This document shows positions 16,164 through 24,717 of a stretch of DNA of 56,191 nt, piece by piece. The notes below the pieces were generated by a model, which worked only from the letters and a program-made list of their open reading frames with translations, had not been told where the DNA came from and searched no databases. Made by a program: the position numbers and the translations under genes. Source of the DNA: Planctomycetota bacterium (GTDB lineage Bacteria > Planctomycetota > UBA1135 > UBA2386); the NCBI GenBank assembly GCA_021776805.1, contig JAJFFD010000112.1:1-56191 (forward strand), in the 5' to 3' direction. Every line of letters starts with the position of its first letter. Positions within the stretch are counted from its first letter, which is position 1.

Positions 16164-17249
16164 ATGACCAAGACTCCAGCGATTGCATGTGTCGGCCTTC
16201 TGCTACTGGCCGGCTGTCTCGAGAACGAAGAGAACATCCTGGTCCGCCCGGACGGATCTGTGGTGATAAGCCTACGGTCGAAGGGTGACCGCGCCGACCT
16301 GTTGAGTGGCAGCCCGATTCCGCAATTCGCACCATGGATTGCGGAGGATCTTGAAACCGCCGCCCGCTTCGGTCGTGAGGAAGTGCCGGCGAGCGAGGAG
16401 GGCAAGGTTGACAAGGAAGAGATGCGCGTGCGCGGCGAGTTTGCTCGCATCGAGGATGTGCCGTCCTTCTACACCCCACCGCAGGATCCGTACCGCAGCG
16501 CGGCCTTGGAACGAAGTTCGAGCCTGAAGATCGAGGACTTGGGAAAGCGCAAGATCTATAGCTTCGAGCGTCGCTTCCGCCTGCCCGGCCCGAGGATCGC
16601 GGATCCGATGCATGGTTTTGACACTACTTTGCCCAAAGACTTGGAAGAGATCCTCGAGGCAAAAGGCGAACCCACTGAAAGTCATTGGCGGTGGCTCCAC
16701 GACAATCTGCTCGAGCGTCACGACAAGACGGTCGTGAGCTACGCCCGTGAAGCATTCTTGCCTCTCTTCGCCGACAGCTCGGTCCAGATCTCGAGCGAGA
16801 GCCTGTCGGATTGCATCAAGGACTGTCAGGAGGGGCTCGAAGAGATCTTTGCTGTTTCCCGACTGCGCGCGATCTATGACGAGCTGCGCCGAACCACCAA
16901 GCCGCGGGGACAAAGGGACCAGAAGGGAGAAGTGAATCCGCTCCAAACTCTGGAACATGAAGTACGAGAGACCTTGCGCAGCTCACTCAACAACAGTCTT
17001 GCCAAGGCCAAACTGACCGATGAACAGCGCAACCGCTGCTTGGCCCGATTGGAGTGGCTCCTCGCTGCCAGCGATCACGGCGACGATCTGGCCGACGAGA
17101 GCTTCCGCGTCGAATTGACACTTCCCGGACAAGTCATCGCTGGCAACTTTGGCGCACAAGCGACGGGTGGAAAGGTCCGTTGGGAGTTCAAGGGCTCGGA
17201 ACTCAACGACCGCGAGATCATCCTTCGTGCCACATCCGTCGTGGAATGA
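16164..17249 (+). CDS. Lipoprotein of unknown function
   Basis: A 361-residue protein with a lipobox (MTKTPAIACVGLLLLAGC, Cys18). AGGGGG lies about 7 nt before the ATG. The mature protein is highly charged and mostly helical, with a beta-rich end (ESFRVELTLPGQVIAGNFGA, GKVRWEFKGSEL) that resembles the LppM-like ending of some bacterial lipoproteins; that resemblance is tentative. Its stop overlaps the start of the second ECF sigma gene (ATGA at 17246-17249), so it is coupled to the sigma/anti-sigma pair and may be a partner in that signalling unit. I do not recognise a named family. Confidence 0.78.
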   Translation: MTKTPAIACVGLLLLAGCLENEENILVRPDGSVVISLRSKGDRADLLSGSPIPQFAPWIAEDLETAARFGREEVPASEEGKVDKEEMRVRGEFARIEDVPSFYTPPQDPYRSAALERSSSLKIEDLGKRKIYSFERRFRLPGPRIADPMHGFDTTLPKDLEEILEAKGEPTESHWRWLHDNLLERHDKTVVSYAREAFLPLFADSSVQISSESLSDCIKDCQEGLEEIFAVSRLRAIYDELRRTTKPRGQRDQKGEVNPLQTLEHEVRETLRSSLNNSLAKAKLTDEQRNRCLARLEWLLAASDHGDDLADESFRVELTLPGQVIAGNFGAQATGGKVRWEFKGSELNDREIILRATSVVE

Positions 17250-17794
17250 GCGCCTTCCCCGAGAGGTCCCTGCCAGAACTCCGGCGCGCCTTCGACGGCC
17301 TGGTCGCGGAACACGAGCCAGGCCTGCAGCGCTTCTGCCGTAGCTTTCTCCGCGACGATACGCTCGCTGCGGATGCGAGTCAGGAGACTCTCCTTCGACT
17401 TTGGCGCAAACTGCTGCTTGGCCAGGAGCCCGAGCATCCCGGTGCCTGGTTGCGCCGGGTTGCCAGCCGCTGCGCCACGGATTTGCTCCGGGGCCGCGGG
17501 CGAGAGGAGAAGGCCGTCCAGGCCTTACTCAACCCGACGAGCAGCACGGCCCCGGATCTGCAGGTCGACGCGCTCGCAGCAGAGGAACTCAAGGATCGGT
17601 ACGAAGCGGCCCTGACCGAACTCCCGGAGCAGCAACGCATTGTTTTTCTGCTTCGCCACGAAGCAGGGATGCGTCTTTCCGAAGTTGCTAGCGCTCTCGA
17701 TCTGGGTTTGCCCACCATCAAGACACACTTCGCACGCGCCTGCCTCAAGCTGCAGTCCCAACTGCGTGCCTTCAAGGAGGATCGCCAAACATGA
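17246..17794 (+). CDS. ECF RNA polymerase sigma factor (second)
   Basis: A 182-residue ECF sigma factor starting at the ATG overlapping the lipoprotein stop. Region 2 is seen in GLQRFCRSFLRDDTLAADAS followed by QETLLRLWRKLL; region 4 in LPEQQRIVFLLRHEAGM and LSEVASALDLGLPTIKTHFA. Linker length fits the family. The stop overlaps the following anti-sigma gene (ATGA at 17791). The kinase and lipoprotein immediately upstream suggest a phosphorylation-linked or envelope-stress circuit, but no target promoter can be named from sequence alone. Confidence 0.92.
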   Translation: MSAFPERSLPELRRAFDGLVAEHEPGLQRFCRSFLRDDTLAADASQETLLRLWRKLLLGQEPEHPGAWLRRVASRCATDLLRGRGREEKAVQALLNPTSSTAPDLQVDALAAEELKDRYEAALTELPEQQRIVFLLRHEAGMRLSEVASALDLGLPTIKTHFARACLKLQSQLRAFKEDRQT

Positions 17795-18192
17795 ATCACG
17801 ATCAATTCGAGGAACTCATCGCCCTTCGACTGTACGGAGAAGCTGACTCGCAAGAGTTACGGAAGCTCGAGACGCACTTGAGTGAGTGTTCCCGTTGCCG
17901 GCGCCTGGCTTCAGAAATGAGTGCGGACCTCTCCCAATTACCGGCGCCCTCCAGCTCGATGACTCTGCAGAATACCGCGAGGCAAAGACCGTCCTGGCTG
18001 ATCCCTGCTGCGGCCGCAGTCCTCGGTTTCCTGCTTGGCACCACAATGCCTTTCGCAGTTGGGTCGGAGACAGAAAGCAGAGTCGCGAGCGACGAGCGAA
18101 TCGGCAGCGTGATGAGCACGGCAGAGGGAAGGCCCCCAGCAGTCACCAGCGAGGGCGGACTCAGCCGCCTTGGCAGCTATCTACGCCGCTAG
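17791..18192 (+). CDS. Zinc-finger anti-sigma factor (second)
   Basis: A 133-residue protein with the zf-HC2 motif at H29, C33, C36 (ETHLSECSRC), then a TM segment at about 69-92 (LIPAAAAVLGFLLGTTMPFA) and a short periplasmic Ser/Gly-rich tail. It overlaps the sigma gene by four bases, with AAGGAGG about 8 nt before its ATG (17776-17782). It should anchor the ECF sigma at the inner membrane. The gene ends 8 nt before the stop of a convergent gene, leaving no room for an independent terminator. Confidence 0.88.
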   Translation: MNHDQFEELIALRLYGEADSQELRKLETHLSECSRCRRLASEMSADLSQLPAPSSSMTLQNTARQRPSWLIPAAAAVLGFLLGTTMPFAVGSETESRVASDERIGSVMSTAEGRPPAVTSEGGLSRLGSYLRR

Positions 18193-18200
18193 GACAGATC

Positions 18201-18755
18201 TCAGCGCCCCCGCAGAAAGCTCTGCGCCCAGACAGAAGCCTGAGCCTTGGCGTCCTTCAACTGCCAGGTCTTGCGACGCAGGGATCCCTTGGCATCCAAC
18301 TGAAAGCGGGCACCGTCCCAGAAAAACACGATTGCCTGCAGCACCGGGTCCGGACGATCACTGCGATAAATCATCACGGCCCGGCCGAGCCCGGCGACGC
18401 CGAGAGTGAACTCCTTGTCCGATAGATCACCGACGATGCCAGTGGCCTTGGACTCGAGCAGCATGCTGTCCAGTTCCTTGTCAGCGGGGAGATCCCGCGA
18501 CACATCCGCCAGGTAGCGTTCACTCAACAGGCCTCGGAGAGTCTCGAGGTCACCGGCACGACAGGCCTGGTCGACGAGAGCTCCGACAGCCAAGAGTCGG
18601 TTGTGACTCTCGGATCCATCAAGGAAGCTCTCCGGCATGTCCATTGGACGGTTGTCCGGAAACATGGGCAGGATCACCAGGGCCAGGCCCACCGCCACGG
18701 CAGCCAGGACCAAGAGATGACTCATCGCGATTCCGGCCTGCTTGCTCTTCTTCAT
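18201..18755 (-). CDS. Single-TM protein of unknown function
   Basis: A 184-residue protein with an N-terminal membrane segment (MSHLLVLAAVAVGLALVILP) after a short KKSKQ cytoplasmic start. The outer part mixes helix with a beta-rich end (FTLGVAGLGRAVMIYRS, AIVFFWDGARFQLDAKG), somewhat like an NTF2/SnoaL fold, but the match is weak. The ATG follows the stop of the giant lipoprotein gene by one base, so the two are co-transcribed and probably coupled. I do not recognise the family. A role as accessory to the large lipoprotein is only suggested by linkage. Confidence 0.72.
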   Translation of the reverse strand: MKKSKQAGIAMSHLLVLAAVAVGLALVILPMFPDNRPMDMPESFLDGSESHNRLLAVGALVDQACRAGDLETLRGLLSERYLADVSRDLPADKELDSMLLESKATGIVGDLSDKEFTLGVAGLGRAVMIYRSDRPDPVLQAIVFFWDGARFQLDAKGSLRRKTWQLKDAKAQASVWAQSFLRGR

Positions 18756-18756
18756 C

Positions 18757-21700
18757 TCAGTAGGAAAGGGTGATGGTCCCTGGCTTGAAACGAATCACAA
18801 AGCCCTGCGATGCAACCGCATCCAGAACACTCTGATCCGGGTAGGTCTGCGCCTGGTCATCGACCAAGGTGGCGCCTTCGATGCCCGCAGGAGCAGGCCC
18901 CGAAATCCATGCGAAGTACTCCTGATCTCGCCCGTCCTCGCGCCGAGCTTCAGTCTCGAGACGAAGGACCCGCCTATCCTCCTCGTAGCGACAGGTCTTT
19001 ACCAGGGCCCGGGTCCGACGCAGCCTCGGACCTGGGTCGCGATTGAGGCGGCGCAGCTCCAGCTTGTATCTACCCGGCTTGGCAGGCAGGAAGATCCGCG
19101 AGCCATCGAAATAGTTCCAGGCCTGCCCATCCAAACTCACTCGGTCGAAGGGCTCGCGCAGGACGACCGACGGCGCAGCCAGCATCGGTCCCGCCGCGAG
19201 GACCTCGACTTCCAGGATGCCAGCTGCCGATTCCGCGATCGCTATCGAATGCAGGGACCCAGCTCCTGGCCATGCGGGCAAGCGCGGCGAACCCACTGGC
19301 AGAACCTGCACCGGGTGACCTGGGATCTGATAGATGCGCAGCCACTGGCTGCCATCCGCAGCGTTCTGCCCACCGCGGTGCATCCAGAAGCCTCCCTCTC
19401 GCACCATGAATGGCAGGCGCTCCGGATTCTGCACGCGTAAAACCCTGGGCCAGGCGATGGGCAGAGGTGAGTCTACTTGGGCACCACTGCCGGCTTCGAC
19501 ACGGATCTCCCCAGGCTCCGCCAGCTTGGCGAAGATCTCGGTCAAGGAATCGAGATCCTCGTCCCCATGGTCGCGCAAGAAGAGAAAGCCGATGCGCAGC
19601 TGCTGATTCTCACGAGGGTTCGATTCGAGAACCAGGCGGCCTTCTTCCGAGACGAAGAACTCATCGAAGCGGGACAACTCCAGCGGTAAGACAGCCAGGT
19701 CAGGTAAGAGCGGATCCGAAGCCGCGAGAATGAAGGGCAAACGCATGGCGCGAACATTGTCGCCTGGACTCATCCGGCGAATACCCTTGTAGCCCTCCAG
19801 ATTGAACTCGCGGAGAACGCGAACATTACGCGCACAGTTCTCGTACTTGCTCTGCAGCAGAAAGCCGGGCAAGTCCGCAATGGTGATCAAGCGCAGCCGT
19901 TCGGAGAAGTAGTTCGAGCTGTTGAGTTCGAGTAACTCAGCACGGTGTCCGGCAGCATCGACGACACGGGTTTCGCCAGCGGTGGCTCCCTCCCAGGCCA
20001 TCCTGAAGTGCCGGAGCCCAAGGATGGAACCATCGATGATCTCCAAGCTGATGCGCCGACTACCGCCCTCGCCCAATTCCAGGGGGAAGGACAGGTCCTG
20101 CAGTTCTTCATCGGCCTCCATGGCAATGAGCCGGACTAGCTGACCATCGATGCGCAGCTCGAGGATCGCAGCCTGGCCTCGTGAGCGCATGCCGAGTTCG
20201 AGTCGATAGCGCCCTGACACTGCTTGAAACTGGACTTCAACCTGGCGTGGCCAATCCGGAATGGCTTCTCGGGCGAGATTCTCTGGGAAACTGCTGCGCC
20301 CCCGCTCCGCGTCCCGGATCTCCACCTTTTGGCCGTAGCCGCCCTGACCCCTGACGCGCGCGCCGATGAAGTCGACGATCCCCGGGTCGCCAATCGGTGC
20401 CGTGGGGCTGATCCCCCGCACTCGTGTCCGCATGAACTCGGAGGAGGCTACCACCGTGCCCGGCGCATCGAGGCGAAAGCTGGCCCTGCCAGTGGCATCG
20501 AACCAGAGAGGCCCGCCGCTACCGTGCAGTCGAATGTGATTGTTCTGCAGGATCGGCGTCTCTGCGGACATGGGGCTCTCGGCCGCAAAACCGCTCTGCA
20601 CCCGCTCCCTCCGCGCCGCCAGGATGTCGCGATAACCGCCGCGACCGGTTGCCAAAAGACGTCCGGCAAAAGCCGCCTTCATCGGATCCTGGGAGAGACC
20701 CTGCACATAAGCACTGGTCTCTCCATCCATGGTGGCTGGGTTGTACGCCATCCACCAGAGCGCCGCGCCCCGCCCGTCCACGGCCCGGGCGAAGTCATTC
20801 ACCTGGGTGAGAATCCAATCACCGTAGCTCCCACCTCCCAGTGCCCGGGCTTCCCCCCATACCGCCTCGGGAGGGCGACGCACTCGGGCATCCAAGATCG
20901 CCGCCGGAAAACTGGCCGCGGGGTAGAGGATGCTCGACCCGCGCCAGGACTCCGAGGTCCCGGCAGCGTTCAGACCGCGGGGTCGCCCCTTCTCCGCGTC
21001 CCTTGCGCCGAGGCTGCCAGCAACCGGGTAGCGACGCGGATCCAGGTTGTAGTAGTAGGCAGAGGGATCGTAGGCCTGCAAGACCGCGCTCGTCTGGCCG
21101 CCGGGGTCTTCGAACCAGGACCTGAAGCCGAAGCCGTCCACACTTGCATCCGCCCAGCGCCGAGGATCGGCGAGCTCTCGCGCCAACCACTTGCTGCTCG
21201 CAAGCAGTTCGCGGGGCGATCCACCCCGCACCGGCAGTGGATCGAGGAGGACCTGAAGCTGCATGCCACGCTGATGTGCTTCCCCTGCCAGAAGGCGGAC
21301 CTGATGCGCTGCCCAGGTGTCCCATATCCTGGCTCCGAACCAATTCGCCGGCTTGGAGAGGGGGTCGCCAGGATCCCAGCGAAAGGGAAAGCCGGCGCGA
21401 TCATCGGCGACGCGGAGATCGAGAAGACTCGCGCCACTCGCATAGGAAGGCAGGATGACCGCATCCAGGATCTCCTGCGGGTCCATGGGCAGACGAGTGG
21501 CATGCAAGTAATTGGCGGCCACCTGCCAGCCCCAGTGCGGCACAGCCACGCGGCCAGGGAAGGCCCGCTCCTCCAGAACAGGGAGTCGCCGAGCGCTGCT
21601 GACCGCCGCCGGCGCCTCGCTCTCCCCGGGAACCATGCAGACGGCGATGCTCCCGGACGAGGAATCGAGTTCAGCCAGTGAATTGCGCAGGAACTGGCGC

Positions 21701-22410
21701 GCATTCTCGGCGAGCTCTTCCTCCGGGCGCCAGGGCTCCGGCAGATTGCCATAGGCGAGGACAGTTCCTGCGCCTTCCTGCCAGCGGGTCAGGACCACCG
21801 CCGGAAAGTCCCGATACTCGCCATCTCGATCCCGGGCGAGCCGCCCGAGCACCTGGCCACCCTCGGGAGGAATGCTCTCCCAGTAGCAGGTCTGGGCGCT
21901 GACCAGTTCGCCACCGCCGACCAGGAAGGCATTCTCATGCTCGCTCTCCGCCTGCAAGTCCCGGGTCATGCCCGCTTCCGCGCCCTCAATCCGGAATCCG
22001 TAGCGATAGAGCCCGAGAAGAGTGCGCTCATCCGCACCCCAGCGGTAGACGTCGACCCGATCCGGCGCCACCGGTTCGATTCCCATCTCGTACACCATCC
22101 GCGCCGCGTAGCCGAGCAGGAGCAATCGCCCACCGCCTTGCACGTAGTCCCTTAGAGCGGCCAGAGTGGCCGAGTCCATGCCGCTGATCGGCGCATCCTG
22201 GCGCCTGGACATGAAGACCAGACAGTCGTAGCGGGCGAGCCCGCGCACCTCTGCAGGACTTCTCGGGCTGTCTCGCAGGTCAGCGCCGAATTCCCGGCGC
22301 AGTTGATCCTGGATACTAGCTGTGCTCGGTGCCGCCTCGAAGGCCAAGGGCGGACCGCCCGTACTGCATGCTGCGAGCAAAAAGATGCTCAGCCAAGGAA
22401 ACCGCCCCAT
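18757..22410 (-). CDS. Giant lipoprotein with GATase-like and TIM-barrel-like regions
   Basis: A 1217-residue lipoprotein from the ATG at 22410 (MGRFPWLSIFLLAAC, Cys15); the frame extends upstream to 22491 but the signal favours 22410. No Shine-Dalgarno is evident. Residues about 40-250 look like a ThuA/GATase1-type flavodoxin fold (YDCLVFMSRRQDAP, GGGRLLLLGYAARM). A central region (about 300-600) has a TIM-barrel flavour reminiscent of glycoside-hydrolase-like proteins: DAVILPSYASGASLLDLRVA, HQVRLLAGEAHQRGMQLQVL and YGDWILTQVNDFARAV. The C-terminal half is beta-rich, CBM-like (FRLDAPGTVVASSEF, RLELGMRSRGQAAILELRID). I infer polysaccharide or glycan handling at the cell surface. No catalytic residues are assigned. 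Confidence 0.82.
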   Translation of the reverse strand: MGRFPWLSIFLLAACSTGGPPLAFEAAPSTASIQDQLRREFGADLRDSPRSPAEVRGLARYDCLVFMSRRQDAPISGMDSATLAALRDYVQGGGRLLLLGYAARMVYEMGIEPVAPDRVDVYRWGADERTLLGLYRYGFRIEGAEAGMTRDLQAESEHENAFLVGGGELVSAQTCYWESIPPEGGQVLGRLARDRDGEYRDFPAVVLTRWQEGAGTVLAYGNLPEPWRPEEELAENARQFLRNSLAELDSSSGSIAVCMVPGESEAPAAVSSARRLPVLEERAFPGRVAVPHWGWQVAANYLHATRLPMDPQEILDAVILPSYASGASLLDLRVADDRAGFPFRWDPGDPLSKPANWFGARIWDTWAAHQVRLLAGEAHQRGMQLQVLLDPLPVRGGSPRELLASSKWLARELADPRRWADASVDGFGFRSWFEDPGGQTSAVLQAYDPSAYYYNLDPRRYPVAGSLGARDAEKGRPRGLNAAGTSESWRGSSILYPAASFPAAILDARVRRPPEAVWGEARALGGGSYGDWILTQVNDFARAVDGRGAALWWMAYNPATMDGETSAYVQGLSQDPMKAAFAGRLLATGRGGYRDILAARRERVQSGFAAESPMSAETPILQNNHIRLHGSGGPLWFDATGRASFRLDAPGTVVASSEFMRTRVRGISPTAPIGDPGIVDFIGARVRGQGGYGQKVEIRDAERGRSSFPENLAREAIPDWPRQVEVQFQAVSGRYRLELGMRSRGQAAILELRIDGQLVRLIAMEADEELQDLSFPLELGEGGSRRISLEIIDGSILGLRHFRMAWEGATAGETRVVDAAGHRAELLELNSSNYFSERLRLITIADLPGFLLQSKYENCARNVRVLREFNLEGYKGIRRMSPGDNVRAMRLPFILAASDPLLPDLAVLPLELSRFDEFFVSEEGRLVLESNPRENQQLRIGFLFLRDHGDEDLDSLTEIFAKLAEPGEIRVEAGSGAQVDSPLPIAWPRVLRVQNPERLPFMVREGGFWMHRGGQNAADGSQWLRIYQIPGHPVQVLPVGSPRLPAWPGAGSLHSIAIAESAAGILEVEVLAAGPMLAAPSVVLREPFDRVSLDGQAWNYFDGSRIFLPAKPGRYKLELRRLNRDPGPRLRRTRALVKTCRYEEDRRVLRLETEARREDGRDQEYFAWISGPAPAGIEGATLVDDQAQTYPDQSVLDAVASQGFVIRFKPGTITLSY

Positions 22411-22490
22411 GGAAGGATTTTCAGCCCATGCCCCCCCCAACACCAAGGTAGTTTTTGCAGCTCTGAGCCAATGGACGAGAATCGATACCA

Positions 22491-23198
22491 ATGTCGGAGC
22501 TGAGCAGACCGGGAAAACGCATGTCCGTGGGCGGCAAGCTCTCCTTTCGCCGACGGGCCAGGCTCGTCGAAGCCAGCGGCCTGCCGGTCATCGAAGGTGG
22601 CGAGGATCCACCTCGACTGGTGACCCTGGTCCCCGAGGAATTCGAGCAGGTGGAGATCGAGGTTGGCCCGGGCAAGGGAGCTTTCCTGATCGCAGCCGCG
22701 GAAGCACGGCCTGAGACCTTCCTCCTCGGCATCGAGGCGGCAGCTGGCTACGCCAATCTGGCGGCGGAACGCCTGCAGAACAGCGGCCTGAAGAACGGGC
22801 TTCTCCTGGTGGACAACGCCGCCCTCTTCCTGCGCGATCGCATGGACCCAGGCTCCCTGGATCGCCTGCACGTGTACTTCCCCGATCCCTGGCCAAAACG
22901 CCGGCATCGCGGCCGACGATTCTTCAACGAGAAGGCTCCTGAATTGATTCATCGGGCCCTGAAGCCCAACGGGCTCCTCCTCCTGGCCACGGACAATGCC
23001 GCCTATGCCGGGCAGATCTGCCGGGTACTGGGCGCGTCCCCTCTCCTTAGCCGCGATCACGCAGCTGAGGCGGAGCTGCGATCCTCGCCTCCGGGACATG
23101 GCTTCAGCCCGACGGATTTCGAGCGTAAATACCGCATCGAGGGGCGAATCATTCGCCGCTACGCCTTCCGCAGGCAGCCCGGTCCCGCGCAGGAATAG
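22491..23198 (+). CDS. trmB: tRNA (guanine-N7-)-methyltransferase
   Basis: A 235-residue SAM-dependent enzyme that makes m7G46 in tRNA. The SAM loop is VEIEVGPGKGAFLIAAAEA, and the TrmB hallmark is HVYFPDPWPKRRHRGRRFF (residues about 124-142). The late ATDNAAYAGQI segment and FERKYRIEGRII end are typical. The start ATG at 22491 lacks a Shine-Dalgarno; a GAGAAT box at 22477-22482 lies 8 nt before it, which would fit a leaderless start. It diverges from the giant lipoprotein gene with an 80-nt shared region. lysS follows after 40 nt. Confidence 0.93.
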   Translation: MSELSRPGKRMSVGGKLSFRRRARLVEASGLPVIEGGEDPPRLVTLVPEEFEQVEIEVGPGKGAFLIAAAEARPETFLLGIEAAAGYANLAAERLQNSGLKNGLLLVDNAALFLRDRMDPGSLDRLHVYFPDPWPKRRHRGRRFFNEKAPELIHRALKPNGLLLLATDNAAYAGQICRVLGASPLLSRDHAAEAELRSSPPGHGFSPTDFERKYRIEGRIIRRYAFRRQPGPAQE

Positions 23199-23238
23199 CG
23201 TGTGCGCGCTCCGGTCGATGCCCTATCCTCCGTAGCGC

Positions 23239-24717
23239 ATGACTGAGCGCATCGCCGAAGACCGTCGCGCCAAGCTGGACAAGCTGCGCGAGAAGAACCG
23301 AAATCCCTATCCCATCCGTGTGACGAAGCCCGTCTCCATCGGCTCATGCCTGGAAAACTTCGAGGACCGACAGGGAGAAGAAGTCGTGGTCGCCGGTCGC
23401 CTGACCCAGGTGCGCGACTTCGGCAAGCTTCGCTTCAGCCACCTCATGGATCGTGATGAGCAGATCCAAATCGGCTTCGAGCGGGACCGATTGCCCGAGT
23501 TCTGGCCGGATCGCAAGCTCGTGGAAGCCAACGACATCGTGGTCGTCCGGGGAGAGCTCGGCCTGACCAAGAAGGGCGAGAAGACCATCTGGGCCACGGA
23601 AGTCACCCTGGCCAGTAAGACCCTCCGCCATGCACCGGAGAAGTGGCATGGCCTGCAGGACGTCGAAGCGCGCTTTCGCATGCGCTACGTCGACCTCTTC
23701 GCCAATCCGGAAGTTCGGCAGGGCTTCATCCTGCGCTCGAAGATCATCAGCGGGATACGCGAGCACTTCGATTCGCAGGGCTATCTCGAAGTGGAGACCC
23801 CGATCCTGCAACCGATCTTCGGAGGCGCTACTGCCCGCCCCTTCAAGACCCACCACAACAGCCTGGACATGCCGCTCTTCCTGCGCATCGCCCCCGAGCT
23901 GTACCTGAAGCGTCTGCTGGTCGGCGGCCTCGAACGGGTCTACGAAATCGGACGGGTCTTCCGCAACGAGGGCCTCAGCACCAGGCACAATCCCGAGTTC
24001 ACCATGCTCGAGAGCTATGGCGCCTATGCCGACTATCGAGACGTGATGGAGCTGGTGGAAGGCCTCTTTGGCCACCTCTGCCAGACCGTGCTCAAAGGGC
24101 AAAGCAAGGTGGAGTTCCGCGGGGCGGATTACGACCTGACGCCACCCTTCGACAAGCGGCGCTACACGGAGCTCTTCGCCGAGCACAACGGCGGCCTGGA
24201 CTTCTTTGACGAACCAGCGGTGCTCGCCCGTGCCAAAGAACTCCACATCGAAACCGCAGGCCGCCCCTGGGAGAAGATCGCCAACGATGTTTTCGAGGCG
24301 ACCGTCGAAGACAATCTCTCCGGACCGGTCTTTGTCTATGACTATCCCCTGGCGATCTGCCCCTTCGCCAAAGCGCATCCGGAGGATGCTCGCATCGCCG
24401 AGCGCTTCGAACTCTTCATCGCCGGCATGGAGCTGGCCAACGCCTTCTCCGAGCTCAACGATCCGATCGATCAGGAAGGTCGCTTCGAACGTCAGCTCGA
24501 ACATGTCGACGAGGAGTCCTCCTCGGAGATGGACGAGGACTACGTCAACGCCTTGGAGTTCGGCATGCCTCCGGCAGGTGGACTCGGACTGGGAATCGAC
24601 CGCCTCTGCATGCTGCTCACGGGCAACGATTCCATCCGCGATGTGATTCTCTTTCCCCTGCTCAAGCGTGACAGCGGCAGGGTGGAGAAGCAGACCGAAG
24701 CAGAGAAGGAGGACTGA
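23239..24717 (+). CDS. lysS: Lysyl-tRNA synthetase, class II
   Basis: A 492-residue cytosolic enzyme, normal size for LysRS-II. An N-terminal OB anticodon-binding domain spans residues about 45-145 ([20 protein letters not shown]). Class II motif 1 is around [20 protein letters not shown], motif 2 is [20 protein letters not shown], and motif 3 is [15 protein letters not shown]. The active-site Glu/Asn pattern [15 protein letters not shown] is intact. The ATG at 23239 has no clear Shine-Dalgarno. Downstream the stop TGA abuts the TTG of lolC, so lysS and the Lol genes probably share a transcript. Confidence 0.95.
   Translation: MTERIAEDRRAKLDKLREKNRNPYPIRVTKPVSIGSCLENFEDRQGEEVVVAGRLTQVRDFGKLRFSHLMDRDEQIQIGFERDRLPEFWPDRKLVEANDIVVVRGELGLTKKGEKTIWATEVTLASKTLRHAPEKWHGLQDVEARFRMRYVDLFANPEVRQGFILRSKIISGIREHFDSQGYLEVETPILQPIFGGATARPFKTHHNSLDMPLFLRIAPELYLKRLLVGGLERVYEIGRVFRNEGLSTRHNPEFTMLESYGAYADYRDVMELVEGLFGHLCQTVLKGQSKVEFRGADYDLTPPFDKRRYTELFAEHNGGLDFFDEPAVLARAKELHIETAGRPWEKIANDVFEATVEDNLSGPVFVYDYPLAICPFAKAHPEDARIAERFELFIAGMELANAFSELNDPIDQEGRFERQLEHVDEESSSEMDEDYVNALEFGMPPAGGLGLGIDRLCMLLTGNDSIRDVILFPLLKRDSGRVEKQTEAEKED
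24706..24712 (+). promoter_or_regulatory. Shine-Dalgarno AAGGAGG setting a TTG start
   Basis: AAGGAGG lies inside the last codons of lysS and 5 nt before the TTG at 24718, directly after the lysS stop. It supports the TTG start of the lolC-like gene over the ATG at 24742. Confidence 0.7.

Noticed and set aside
20224-21681. 485-codon open frame antisense to the giant lipoprotein
   Set aside because: No start signal or domain pattern; the minus-strand gene has a lipobox and a continuous frame.
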